A DNA stretch of 64,000 nt from IMG/VR virus record IMGVR_UViG_3300047494_000229, positions 1 through 64,000 of that record. One strand, 5' to 3'. The notes under the pieces are model-generated. The model had not been told where the DNA came from, did not search any database, and saw only the letters and a list, made by a program, of their open reading frames with translations. Made by a program: the position numbers and the translations under genes. Source of the stretch: a virus. Shown here in pieces: positions 8,972 through 16,665 of this stretch (positions are counted from its first letter, which is position 1; the number at the start of each line of letters is the position of its first letter).

Positions 8972-8985
8972 AATAGCTTTGAGAA

Positions 8986-9405
8986 TCAGTTTGTCGCGGT
9001 TTGAGGCTGTGCCGAAGCTGGGGTTTGTGGATCTGCTGTTGGCTGTGATGTTGGCTGTGGCTGTAACCTTGCAATTATGGCATCAACCTTGGCTGTGGAG
9101 TCAGCGATCGCCTGCTTCTCTTGTGCCAAATCTGCTGGGTCTACAGTTGTTCCAGATTGTGCTAGTAGTGCATTATATTTATCCTCAAGTGCGCTGTAAG
9201 CACTCGTTTGAGTTTGAGCCGCGCTTTGGTAGTCGCTTACAATTTGAGAGATTTGTGCATCTAACTTTTGAATCTCTGCATCTTCTGCTTGAATACCAGT
9301 AAGAATATCTGAAACCATTTTCTTGATCTCCTTTACATCTTCAAAAAGTGGGTGAAGTATTTCTCTAAATACTGTTGAAATAAAATTGATAGCAGTCTGA
9401 GTCAT
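8986..9405 (-). CDS. coiled-coil protein with Pro/Gln-rich tail
   Basis: 139 residues from the ATG at 9405 (MTQTAINFISTVFREILHPL); a TTG 18 codons earlier is in frame but weaker. Residues ~20-110 form helices with heptads (IQKLDAQISQIVSDYQSAAQ). The last ~30 residues are low-complexity Pro/Gln/Thr/Ala (QPQPTSQPTADPQTPASAQP). No catalytic motif is visible. Such small coiled-coil proteins occur among phage tail and scaffold genes, but I cannot assign this one. Confidence 0.45.
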   Translation of the reverse strand: MTQTAINFISTVFREILHPLFEDVKEIKKMVSDILTGIQAEDAEIQKLDAQISQIVSDYQSAAQTQTSAYSALEDKYNALLAQSGTTVDPADLAQEKQAIADSTAKVDAIIARLQPQPTSQPTADPQTPASAQPQTATN

Positions 9406-9485
9406 AAAGCTGACTTCGGTTTCAATAACTAACTTACTTGATTTTTTAGGCAGTGCCAATCTAAACTAATGACAACTTACTTGTC

Positions 9486-9490
9486 GGAGG
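9486..9490 (+). promoter_or_regulatory. ribosome binding site supporting a TTG start
   Basis: GGAGG lies 9 nt before TTG at 9500. No ATG or GTG precedes the domain in this frame, so the TTG is the only sensible start. Confidence 0.6.
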
Positions 9491-9499
9491 TGGCGGAAG

Positions 9500-9979
9500 T
9501 TGTCGGAATTAAATAAAAAAGAGGCTCAAGCCTATCTCAATATTTCCGAACGCACTTTAGAGAGGTATGTGAAAAAACATAAAGTTGCTGTGCGCTATGA
9601 GAATACTGAGCATGGAAGACAGCCGTTTTTTCCCTTGAAGGAGTTGGAGAGAATCAAGGAGGAGCGATCGCCTACTTACCAAGGCGCAATTACTCATGAG
9701 TCTCCTGTTATTTTAGAAGAGCAAACCGCAATTCAATTGTGGGCAGAAGTGGCAGCACATACCCAACTGATGCAGCAGTTGGGTTTTAAACTGACTTTGA
9801 ATCTGAGTGAGGCGGCGATGATTTCAGGGGTGGGGCGATCGCGATTGGTTGATGCTGTAAAGTTGGGGAAATTGAAAGCTAAAAAACTGAGAGGTTGGCG
9901 AGTAAGGCAGCAAGATTTGAGAGAATATGTTGACGGGTTGTGGGAAAATTTTGGGATACTAGGGAGTGATCGCCCTTGA
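9500..9979 (+). CDS. tandem helix-turn-helix DNA-binding protein (excisionase/MerR-like)
   Basis: 159 residues, TTG start. Two HTH modules are visible. Residues ~3-52 (LNKKEAQAYLNISERTLERY, then a wing ending FFPLKELERI) and residues ~97-147 (LNLSEAAMISGVGRSRLVDA, wing LRGWRVRQQDLREYV). Each resembles the winged MerR/HTH_17 fold of excisionases and recombination directionality factors. Two copies in one chain could bind two half sites. The gene lies 1.8 kb from the serine recombinase and could act with it, or could be a local regulator. The segment between the modules is a variable linker. Confidence 0.7.
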   Translation: MSELNKKEAQAYLNISERTLERYVKKHKVAVRYENTEHGRQPFFPLKELERIKEERSPTYQGAITHESPVILEEQTAIQLWAEVAAHTQLMQQLGFKLTLNLSEAAMISGVGRSRLVDAVKLGKLKAKKLRGWRVRQQDLREYVDGLWENFGILGSDRP

Positions 9980-9984
9980 TCCCC

Positions 9985-10095
9985 TCTCCAGCTACTAAAA
10001 GTTGTGGGCGAAAAATTACAGAAGTCAAAACTGATTTCAGCGTCTTGAGGAAAGGTTTTTAATTTTTGAATTAGTTGCTCTAGGGTAATTGACAT
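9985..10095 (-). pseudogene. 5' fragment of a phage-type 'SYRG/SWRG' hypothetical gene
   Basis: The frame from ATG 10095 gives MSITLEQLIQKLKTFPQDAE then ISFDFCNFSPTTFSSWRGD. This matches my memory of the start of a common small phage protein in which a helix plus '...P.SF.SWRGDY..LAL' motif continues for another 50-80 residues. Here the similarity stops at about 9985, six bases after the stop of the opposite HTH gene; the continuing frame is only an antisense shadow of that gene. I read it as a gene cut off when the HTH gene was inserted or recombined next to it. Confidence 0.45.
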
Positions 10096-10102
10096 TTATT
10101 TT

Positions 10103-11365
10103 TTAACACCGCCTAAATCTCAAATGCTTTGAAACGGGATTGGCAGACGCTATGCTATTTATCCCCGATGTCTCAATTACCGGGTAGTCATTCGATGTTA
10201 AGTTGGTCATCGCGTCACCTATCTGTCTTTTATTTCCACTTACATCATACAAAAATCCGCCTTGGGATTCAACTTTACGCCGCCAAAAAACATCAATTGA
10301 GCAGTAGCGCAGACATTTACGAATATATCTAGCTTCGTGCAATTCAGATATTTCCTCACCAAGCGATCGCCTATAGGTCAAAATCCAAGCAACACGCAAT
10401 AGGCGATCACGCTTCTCATCTTCAACAGCAGAATCAATTTGTTGGTAATTTAGTTCTGTCAGTGGTAGGTATTTTGCAAGTAATTCCCCAGCTTCTTTGG
10501 GGTAAGGGTTGGGAGCTTGGGGATACCAAGTACCAAATTCTGGATGCTTGGAGCGATCGCCACAGTTAATCCACAAATTTTGATGTTGTTTGTGATTGAG
10601 CTTTTTTAAAGATAATTCGCAAGTATTCCCGCAATCACAAAATAAACGCCAAGTTGGTTGATTGTATTTATCTTTTTTACCCGTGAGGGCGATCGCTTGC
10701 AAGTTTCCAAATCTTTGATTAGATATATCTACTGGGCGGCGTTTATTATCTATCAGACCCAATCGTTTTGCACACCCGCAAGATATCTGTCCTTTATCTT
10801 CAAAACTGTTTCTGGGGCGTTCAATAACTTTTCCGCAGTCACACTGTAATCGCCAAAGCTGAATAGAATAATTTCTTTTATCAGGTATAGATAGCCCCTT
10901 ACCCAAAACTACCAATCGCCCAAATCTCTGTCCAGTGCAATCAGGTTTTGCACGTTTTTGGTTATGCTCTATCCACGTTAGCCGTTTTTGGCAGCCGCAG
11001 GAAGGGTTGGGCTTGATTGCAAAATTACATCTAGGTCGTTCAATTACATTCCCGCAGTCGCATTGCAATTTCCAGAGTTGACGATCATCGGGCGATCTAC
11101 CAGCTTTCCCTAATACCGTCAAATACCCAAATCTTTGTCCTGTGCAATTAGGTTTTGCTCGATTTCTAGCATTCTCTTGTCTTCGACAACCGCACGAAAC
11201 ATTAGCTCTGTTGACAAAATTTCCCCTGGTTCTTTCGATTACGCTTCCGCACTTGCATTGCAGTTTCCAGAGTTGGCGGTTATCTGTAGGCGATCGCCCT
11301 CTCTTGCCTAGCACTGTTAAATATCCAAATCGCTCTCCTATGCAATCAGGTTTCGCCCTAGTCAT
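10103..11365 (-). CDS. four-repeat zinc-ribbon DNA-binding-type protein
   Basis: 420 residues. Four copies of a ~60-residue module follow one another (about 8-62, 75-127, 145-199, 216-272). Each has GQRFGYLTVLGK, then W.L.C.CG, then a basic stretch such as VIERPR and a closing SCGC. The CxC...CGC cysteines suggest a small zinc-binding fold. This module is known to me from phage HNH/AP2-type homing endonucleases as a DNA-recognition appendage. Here no HNH, GIY-YIG or AP2 catalytic part is seen; the C-terminal ~140 residues are Arg/Glu-rich helices of unknown role. It overlaps the upstream 110-aa gene by 8 bp. Confidence 0.6.
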   Translation of the reverse strand: MTRAKPDCIGERFGYLTVLGKRGRSPTDNRQLWKLQCKCGSVIERTRGNFVNRANVSCGCRRQENARNRAKPNCTGQRFGYLTVLGKAGRSPDDRQLWKLQCDCGNVIERPRCNFAIKPNPSCGCQKRLTWIEHNQKRAKPDCTGQRFGRLVVLGKGLSIPDKRNYSIQLWRLQCDCGKVIERPRNSFEDKGQISCGCAKRLGLIDNKRRPVDISNQRFGNLQAIALTGKKDKYNQPTWRLFCDCGNTCELSLKKLNHKQHQNLWINCGDRSKHPEFGTWYPQAPNPYPKEAGELLAKYLPLTELNYQQIDSAVEDEKRDRLLRVAWILTYRRSLGEEISELHEARYIRKCLRYCSIDVFWRRKVESQGGFLYDVSGNKRQIGDAMTNLTSNDYPVIETSGINSIASANPVSKHLRFRRC

Positions 11366-11690
11366 TTTCTACGAAATTTAGAACTTCAAAATCAAAATGC
11401 AATCCGCAAACTCTTACGCCGCCTGGGATAAAAGCCATAATTGCTAGCGCTTTGACTAACACAAACAAAGCTTTTTTGAAAGTCGCCTCATCCTTTGGAT
11501 AAAGCAGTAATACGTCAGCGCGACTCATCAGTCCCATTGGATAGTCGGGGTTATCATCGTCTTCGTGCTTTATCCACTTCCACTCTTCGGCGCTTACGCC
11601 GCCCCTTTGAGCAATGTGCTTGATAAATCTTGGGACATTGTAATGGAGGAGTGTTTTTATTTGCTCATACCATTTTTGATCGGAGTTCAT
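11358..11690 (-). CDS. hypothetical protein, 110 aa
   Basis: Unrecognised. The sequence has an acidic middle (EEWKWIKHEDDDNPDYPMGL) and a hydrophobic C-terminal half (ALFVLVKALAIMAFIPGGVR) that ends HFDFEVLNFVEND. Its end overlaps the start of the four-repeat zinc protein by 8 bp, so the two are probably translated from one message. The 59 bp upstream are shared with the divergent serine recombinase gene and must hold the promoters for both directions. Confidence 0.5.
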   Translation of the reverse strand: MNSDQKWYEQIKTLLHYNVPRFIKHIAQRGGVSAEEWKWIKHEDDDNPDYPMGLMSRADVLLLYPKDEATFKKALFVLVKALAIMAFIPGGVRVCGLHFDFEVLNFVEND

Positions 11691-11749
11691 AACAGTCCAT
11701 TTTGTAAACCTGTCAAGAGTAAGATTAACATAGTGGACACAAACAAACT

Positions 11750-13114
11750 ATGAAAATCGGTTACGTCAGAGTTTCAACAAGAGAGCAGGATGAGGGCAAC
11801 GCCCTAGAGCAACAGACATCACGGGTCGAAAAGGCTGGTGCTGTTCTTATATTCTCAGATGTTGAGTCTGGGCGATCCGAAAAAAGGAAAGAATTCAATA
11901 AAATGCTTGCTTTATGTAAGCAAGGTAAAATAAATGAAATAATTGTTACGCGTATTGATCGGCTGGGACGTAGTGTAGTTGGAATCCACAAGGCGATCGC
12001 TACCTTTGAACAGCACAAAGTCAAGCTAACAATATTAGATGCCCCAGTCGATCCATCGTCACCGTTTGGCTGGTTTTCAATTAACCAAATGGCTGGACTA
12101 GCAGAATTTGAATCTAGGCTATTGTCCAACAGGATTAAGAATGGGCTAATTTATTTCCGGGAGCAAAAAAAAGCTTCATCACGTCCGCCTTTTGGATATT
12201 GTCGAGTAAATGAAAAATACGAGCCGGACATGAACTTGCACTTGGAAAAAAGCAAATGGGCAATCGCATCTGAATTTATTGAATATTTTTTAAGTGAAAG
12301 CACTACACTCAGAAGCACATCTCAATACATATTAAAAACTTTTGACATTTCATGGACGGCAGCAGGATTAAGATATTGGCTACTAAACCCAGTGTTGCAA
12401 GGACACACGGTTTATGGTGTTAAAAACAACCTAAGTAACCCGGAGAATTGGGATATTTATGAAAATACTCATGAACCTCTAATTGATAAAAATAAACTTA
12501 AATTAATACAGAAAAAACTTGAAGAAAATCGACACAAATATAGTTATGGCAATGGTAAAAAAGGGTCTGAATTATTACCTTTAGCTGGACAGATTATTTG
12601 TGGTGATTGCGGGTATAAGTGCTTTTGTAAAAAATCAAAGTATTTAACTTACAGAATTAGATGCAAAAAGCACGAAAATCTAGGAAAAGACTTTTGCAAG
12701 AACAGTAACAGCACTTATTTACCAGATGTCATCAAGGCAATAGATAGCGCCTTAATAGAGCGTTACAAGGAAATTCAAAAATATATAGCCGATAGTCTAG
12801 AGGCGAAGCAACAAGATAGCCTTGATGTGCTTGAAAGAACAGAACAATTAAAAATGCTTAAATCATTACCAAAAAATTCCATCATTCAAAATGCAATTGA
12901 TCAAACAATATTAGAAATACAAATCTTAAAGCAAGAAGAAATAACTGTAAAGCAAGTAAATAATGAGTTATTTGATATTCTTTCTTCTTCTTTTAGTAAT
13001 ATTTGCTACTGGAGTGAAATTGACTGGAAAGACAAGCGGTCGATTTATAAGGAGTTAGTCGCTTACGTAAAAGTCTTAAATGGAGAAATACTAGAAATCA
13101 AGCTACGGGTTTGA
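11750..13114 (+). CDS. large serine recombinase (XisF-like)
   Basis: 454 residues. The N-terminal resolvase domain starts KIGYVRVSTREQ with the nucleophile Ser9. It continues with the VTRIDRLGRS active-site segment and FGWFSINQMAGLAEFESRLL (helix E region). A recombinase domain follows (~165-265: PPFGYCRVNE, then WTAAGLRYWLLNPVLQGHTV). Next come a zinc ribbon (CGDCGYKCFCKKS ... CKKHENLG..FC) and a coiled coil. This is the architecture of phage integrases of the large serine type and of XisF, which excises an element in heterocyst-forming Nostocales. It probably integrates or excises this element. No attachment core could be recognised by eye. Confidence 0.85.
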   Translation: MKIGYVRVSTREQDEGNALEQQTSRVEKAGAVLIFSDVESGRSEKRKEFNKMLALCKQGKINEIIVTRIDRLGRSVVGIHKAIATFEQHKVKLTILDAPVDPSSPFGWFSINQMAGLAEFESRLLSNRIKNGLIYFREQKKASSRPPFGYCRVNEKYEPDMNLHLEKSKWAIASEFIEYFLSESTTLRSTSQYILKTFDISWTAAGLRYWLLNPVLQGHTVYGVKNNLSNPENWDIYENTHEPLIDKNKLKLIQKKLEENRHKYSYGNGKKGSELLPLAGQIICGDCGYKCFCKKSKYLTYRIRCKKHENLGKDFCKNSNSTYLPDVIKAIDSALIERYKEIQKYIADSLEAKQQDSLDVLERTEQLKMLKSLPKNSIIQNAIDQTILEIQILKQEEITVKQVNNELFDILSSSFSNICYWSEIDWKDKRSIYKELVAYVKVLNGEILEIKLRV

Positions 13115-13259
13115 CAGATTTTACAAGCTTTTGAAATTCAAGCCTGAACTCTTTTTCTGGCATACGCATAAGCCATTTTCTCGTGTTTGAGTCTAAGTGA
13201 CTAATCTCGTGCCACCTTTGGGCAGTACGAAGTAATACTTCTGATGCTGTTTCTGTCAT
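13098..13259 (-). CDS. small basic helical protein, 53 aa
   Basis: Read by hand: ATG at 13259, TGA at 13100-13098. The product (MTETASEVLLRTAQRWHEIS, then HLDSNTRKWLMRMPEKEFRL) is charged, contains several Trp/Arg and looks coding. It overlaps the 3' end of the convergent recombinase gene by 17 bp. It is on the same strand as the early operon and may be its last gene, although ~125 bp separate it from the 157-aa gene. No family recognised. Confidence 0.5.
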   Translation of the reverse strand: MTETASEVLLRTAQRWHEISHLDSNTRKWLMRMPEKEFRLEFQKLVKSVKPVA

Positions 13260-13385
13260 TTTAGGCTAATGGGTTATCAACGTCATTTAAATCGAAAATT
13301 CAAATATTTTCTGCTTGAAATAAACTTTTACCTCAAGCAATTCTTACTACTAATTAGATAAAATAATCCAAAGGATTTTTAGGTA

Positions 13386-13859
13386 TCACAAACTTAAAAG
13401 CCTTTGCCATTTGGCATCGGTATCATGACCATCCCATTTACCCTCGTAAGTTGATAAAAACGCGAACAAGGGCAATTCACTATCATGGATGTGGAAACTG
13501 ATTTGACCTGTGAGTAAGTCTACAAAAACGATATTTCTCCAATCGTCGTCCCAGTTTTCACCCTTGTGCTGACCAATTCCAGCCGTAAAACCAGAGGCGA
13601 TCGCCATTCGACAAAATGCCGCCAGCATTTGATTGCGTTCTGAGTAGGCAAGATTTTTACTTTCAATCGCACTCTTGGCTTTGAATGCATCCAAGGTATT
13701 CAAATTGCTGGTAATACCGATCGCCCCTTGCGACATCCTTAATCGGTAAGAGGCGATCGCTTCTACATCTTCACTTGCTTGAATATAAACGGCATCACCT
13801 TGACACCAATAACCACCGTTGCCATGCATCACCTGAATTTGCTCTACAGTAAAATTCAT
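13386..13859 (-). CDS. conserved phage hypothetical protein, 157 aa
   Basis: I recognise the C-terminal pattern from uncharacterised phage and plasmid proteins: NIVFVDLLTGQISFHIHDSE followed by LFAFLSTYEGKWDGHDTDAK. It resembles a 'D.P.GQ.S.H.HDS...F..L..Y.GKWDGH' signature. The N-terminal half (MNFTVEQIQVMHGNGGYWCQ) is less conserved in my memory. The function of the family is unknown to me. It is the downstream part of the leftward early operon, 38 bp from the preceding gene. Confidence 0.5.
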   Translation of the reverse strand: MNFTVEQIQVMHGNGGYWCQGDAVYIQASEDVEAIASYRLRMSQGAIGITSNLNTLDAFKAKSAIESKNLAYSERNQMLAAFCRMAIASGFTAGIGQHKGENWDDDWRNIVFVDLLTGQISFHIHDSELPLFAFLSTYEGKWDGHDTDAKWQRLLSL

Positions 13860-13896
13860 CTAAACCTCCACAAGATTTCTAGTAAAACTGAGTAAT

Positions 13897-14541
13897 TTAT
13901 GCTGGCAACAATTTCATTGCGTCTGCTTTCATTTGTTCCAGAGAGGCGATCGCCTTTTCTCCCTCAATAGCAGCCGCCTCATAAAGTATCGGGTAGCCAC
14001 TATCTATAGATTTCAACACTTCCTCACGCGTTGCTTCTCTCCCTTCCCTAAACCACTTGATTTGTAGCGGATCTCCCAATTTAAATATCAGCCCGTTCTC
14101 AACTTTCCAAATGTCGTATTTATTTGTAACCCAGAGACAAATTGCGCCAGGTTGACGGGCGATCACTATTCCTCCCGGCTCTTTTATCCCATCGGGGAGG
14201 TTAGTTTCACGCCTATACTCTTGCCTTTGAGCTAAAAAAGGACAGGCTTTGATTGACCACTCGGCGCACTCTGTATGTGACGGTGGCTCGGAAATGGTGC
14301 GATTTATACAGCACATAGGGCCAATTGGGAAAGCTAAGTAAGCACCCAGCCGTTGCCCACAAATCCAACATGATTTTCGTCTAATAGCCGATTCAAGTTT
14401 TCCTGGGCCAATTAATCGAAAATCATAAACTCCTTCACTAACCTCAGCTACGAACCAAGGGACTGGAAAACCGTTTTGGATTGGGAGCGATCGCAACCTT
14501 TGGGGAACTGGTTGTGGTAAGTCGTTTCTGTATTTATTCAT
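13897..14541 (-). CDS. conserved zinc-motif hypothetical protein, 214 aa
   Basis: The N-terminal half matches a widespread uncharacterised phage/plasmid family: RLRSLPIQNGFPVPWFVAEV, then SCWICGQRLGAYLAFPIGPM, CCINRTISEPPSHTECAEWS and CPFL. The CxxC and further Cys/His residues suggest bound zinc. The C-terminal ~100 residues (WKVENGLIFKLGDPLQIKWF) form a second, less conserved part. No biochemical role is known to me. The gene follows the small HTH gene with a 1-bp gap, so the two are surely co-transcribed. Confidence 0.55.
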   Translation of the reverse strand: MNKYRNDLPQPVPQRLRSLPIQNGFPVPWFVAEVSEGVYDFRLIGPGKLESAIRRKSCWICGQRLGAYLAFPIGPMCCINRTISEPPSHTECAEWSIKACPFLAQRQEYRRETNLPDGIKEPGGIVIARQPGAICLWVTNKYDIWKVENGLIFKLGDPLQIKWFREGREATREEVLKSIDSGYPILYEAAAIEGEKAIASLEQMKADAMKLLPA

Positions 14542-14542
14542 G

Positions 14543-14785
14543 CTACTTTAATTCTCCAATTAACTCTTTTAAAGCATCCCGATCAATTAAGGCTATTAAT
14601 CCCCTAGTTGCTGAATGCGGCGGATTAGTAAAAAACTCTTTTAAATCTTGACGGTCAATTAAATAACCACGTTGCTTTTTTGGGGTAGCCTTTAACCATT
14701 TGCAACCGATCCATCGGTTAATTGTGCCGCGCTTAATACCTGAAGCCTTTGATAGCTCCTTAATTGTATAATCTCTTTGCTTCAT
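14543..14785 (-). CDS. small HTH protein (excisionase-like)
   Basis: 80 residues. Residues 5-50 (YTIKELSKASGIKRGTINRW, then KKQRGYLIDRQDLKEFF) form an HTH with a short wing, as in excisionases and HTH_17 proteins. The remaining 30 residues are a helical tail. It overlaps the upstream 147-aa gene by 26 bp within the early operon. It may be a recombination directionality factor for the serine recombinase or an operon regulator; nothing in the sequence separates these options. Confidence 0.6.
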   Translation of the reverse strand: MKQRDYTIKELSKASGIKRGTINRWIGCKWLKATPKKQRGYLIDRQDLKEFFTNPPHSATRGLIALIDRDALKELIGELK

Positions 14786-15203
14786 AAGCTTCCTCTAATC
14801 TTTGCCATTTATTGATATCAATTCCATACACTTTTTTAAATTGTTTTGCTACTTTTTGTTGCCACTCTTCAAAAACGCTCGGTTCGGGGGCGGTTAACTT
14901 CCTTGCTGGCTCATCTTCAAATTGATTCACCTCTAATCTGATAATTAGTTCGCCAAATTGAGCGGTGAATATAAATACTTGATTGATGTCTTTTTGAATA
15001 AACTCCGGGTCGTGTAATTTATTCCAGAGTTGAGCGATCGCCCATTGCCGTTCCATATTGCTATTTTTAAGTCTGGGTACTTCCAGTATCATGGTTTCGA
15101 TTAGTTCTTCTTGTTCTCCTGTGTCATCGCTTGGGGGGCGATGTTTTAATTCGCAGTAGAACGATCGCATGGGGACGTTGATTTGTTTAAACATCGTTTT
15201 CAT
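14760..15203 (-). CDS. hypothetical early protein, 147 aa
   Basis: Unrecognised. It is an acidic/basic mixed protein with FYCELKHRPPSDDTGEQEEL near the N-terminus and helical segments (SVFEEWQQKVAKQFKKVYGI) near the C-terminus. The ATG at 15203 overlaps the preceding gene by 17 bp; an ATG three codons later (15194) is an equal alternative. It belongs to the chain of overlapping early genes that includes the replication initiator. Confidence 0.5.
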   Translation of the reverse strand: MKTMFKQINVPMRSFYCELKHRPPSDDTGEQEELIETMILEVPRLKNSNMERQWAIAQLWNKLHDPEFIQKDINQVFIFTAQFGELIIRLEVNQFEDEPARKLTAPEPSVFEEWQQKVAKQFKKVYGIDINKWQRLEEAYEAKRLYN

Positions 15204-15489
15204 TGATTAACTTTTCAGCTTCAATCATTGGCCAATCTGGATTCTCACCTGGGCATTTTGTACGATCGCAGGCGTATCCGAAAGCAGTTATCCATCCACT
15301 ACCGACTGGACCACTAAGATTGACTAACCAATGTGGACGCACTTTGACTCCACAACCACCACAACGAGTCCCGCCCCATGTTTCCATTGACCAAAGCATG
15401 TTGCTTTGGATCTTCTTAAGGGCGATCACATCTAGCAAATTTTTCCTTTGCTGTCTCTCGCGGCGGCGTTTTCTAATTGAGATGTTCAT
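15187..15489 (-). CDS. Cys-rich small protein, 100 aa
   Basis: Start taken at ATG 15489; a longer open frame upstream is an antisense/alternative-frame reading of the next gene. The protein starts with a highly basic helix (MNISIRKRRRERQQRKNLLD) and then has a zinc-type pattern, GTRCGGCGVKVRPHW ... YACDRTKC. The Cys spacing (CxxC ... CxxxxxC) fits a small treble-clef or ribbon. It overlaps the preceding gene by 17 bp. A nucleic-acid-binding accessory protein is plausible but not shown. Confidence 0.5.
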   Translation of the reverse strand: MNISIRKRRRERQQRKNLLDVIALKKIQSNMLWSMETWGGTRCGGCGVKVRPHWLVNLSGPVGSGWITAFGYACDRTKCPGENPDWPMIEAEKLINENDV

Positions 15490-16048
15490 GCAATGCCCCT
15501 TTGCTTTCATTAGGAAAGAAATAGGCGATCGCCGCGGCTTTGTCAGCCAAACAATAACTAACAAAATCTGGGCGATCGCTATACCAATGAGCCTCATAGT
15601 AAGAGCCAGGAAATTTGAAAGAAGCATAAGCTCTATCAGTCCCGACCATGACAAACAATTTAGTAATATCGGGGTAATTTGTAGTTAAAAACTTTGCCCA
15701 TTTCTCCTTTTCTCGCCTATTTCGTTCCCTCTCCTGTGACGCACTATCACGGCAATCTTGGCAGCAAAATATCCAATTATTTTCAAAAACTGGCTCAATA
15801 GCCTCATCTTCTTCATAATCCCAGCAATCCGAATCAATTTTTTTGTAGCAGTTTTGGCATTCAAACCACCAGCCATCATTTAAAAGCACTTGTTTGGGCA
15901 CATATCCAATGCTGGAGTATTGGTCATACTGCGATCGCCTCTCTACTGTTTCCCACTCTTCGCTTAATCCGTAAGCACTAGAAAGAAACAGTATTTGTCC
16001 TTCGCCTTCGTTGTCTACGTAATACGCTTTTACAGAGAGATTATTCAC
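15473..16048 (-). CDS. zinc-finger-like hypothetical protein, 191 aa
   Basis: Unrecognised family. The middle has two CxxC pairs (FECQNCYKKIDSDCWDYEED and WIFCCQDCRDSASQERERNR) that probably hold one zinc ion, followed by a charged helix. The C-terminal part (LFVMVGTDRAYASFKFPGSY, then HWYSDRPDFVSYCLADKAAA) looks like an alpha/beta domain. Its N-terminal ~55 residues include a HIP1-encoded segment. It is in the early leftward operon and overlaps the Cys-rich 100-aa gene by 17 bp. Confidence 0.5.
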   Translation of the reverse strand: MNNLSVKAYYVDNEGEGQILFLSSAYGLSEEWETVERRSQYDQYSSIGYVPKQVLLNDGWWFECQNCYKKIDSDCWDYEEDEAIEPVFENNWIFCCQDCRDSASQERERNRREKEKWAKFLTTNYPDITKLFVMVGTDRAYASFKFPGSYYEAHWYSDRPDFVSYCLADKAAAIAYFFPNESKGALHEHLN

Positions 16049-16113
16049 GCGATCACCTCAAAATAAAGTTAATTGAATCAAGCTAGCCCAAGGTTGCCAG
16101 AGGGTAATCATTT

Positions 16114-16665
16114 TCATGATTTTTTAGGAATAGACATTTTATTTTTCAGTTCTTCCATTCGACGTTTAAGTGATTCTGGAGGTGGAGAAATAACAAATTC
16201 TTCTTTAGCCTCCGCTTTTTCAGATGTTGCTGGCGGCAAACTGCGGGCGTCATTGTCAGAGCATTGGCAGTAAACCGCTATAAAATTTTTCTCTAATTTT
16301 TCTCGTGGTCTTTCTTCGGACAACGCGATCACTCGTAGCCCACCAACCGCTTGTAACGCTACTTTACCTCTGGTTGATAAATAGGCGATCGCTTCTTCTC
16401 TGCCTGCGGCCGCAGTAACTACAGATTGCCACTCTCTGATTGCCTGAGCTTCTTTGTTCCCCTTGATTTTTTCTACAAACTCGCCGGCTGTCGGGAAAAA
16501 CCGCGAGTGCAAGATAACCTCTTTAACTGCTTGCTCAAACTCGTCTGTCGTTAACTCTGCATTTAGATATTCAGCCCAAACGCTCATTACTTCTGGCAAT
16601 AAGTCTTTTTGAAAATGCTTGGCTATCAGCAAAAGCTTAGTAGTCAAAACTTTTTGGTCAATCAT
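16114..16665 (-). CDS. helicase-loader-like protein (G39P-type)
   Basis: 183 residues. The N-terminal ~65 residues (LLPEVMSVWAEYLNAELTTD, then FEQAVKEVILHSRFFPTAGE) follow the pattern of the phage G39P/DnaI-type loader domain: helices with W..YL, an AV..vI.. helix and F.PT..E. A disordered linker and a basic C-terminal tail (ESLKRRMEELKNKMSIPKKS) follow. In phages such proteins bring the replicative helicase to the origin complex. The gene overlaps the replication initiator by 4 bp (ATGA), the usual arrangement for an initiator-loader pair. The fold-level match is by eye only. Confidence 0.55.
   Translation of the reverse strand: MIDQKVLTTKLLLIAKHFQKDLLPEVMSVWAEYLNAELTTDEFEQAVKEVILHSRFFPTAGEFVEKIKGNKEAQAIREWQSVVTAAAGREEAIAYLSTRGKVALQAVGGLRVIALSEERPREKLEKNFIAVYCQCSDNDARSLPPATSEKAEAKEEFVISPPPESLKRRMEELKNKMSIPKKS

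Noticed and set aside
11691-11749. Attachment site next to the serine recombinase
   Set aside because: No convincing imperfect inverted repeat with a central dinucleotide could be picked out in the short gap.
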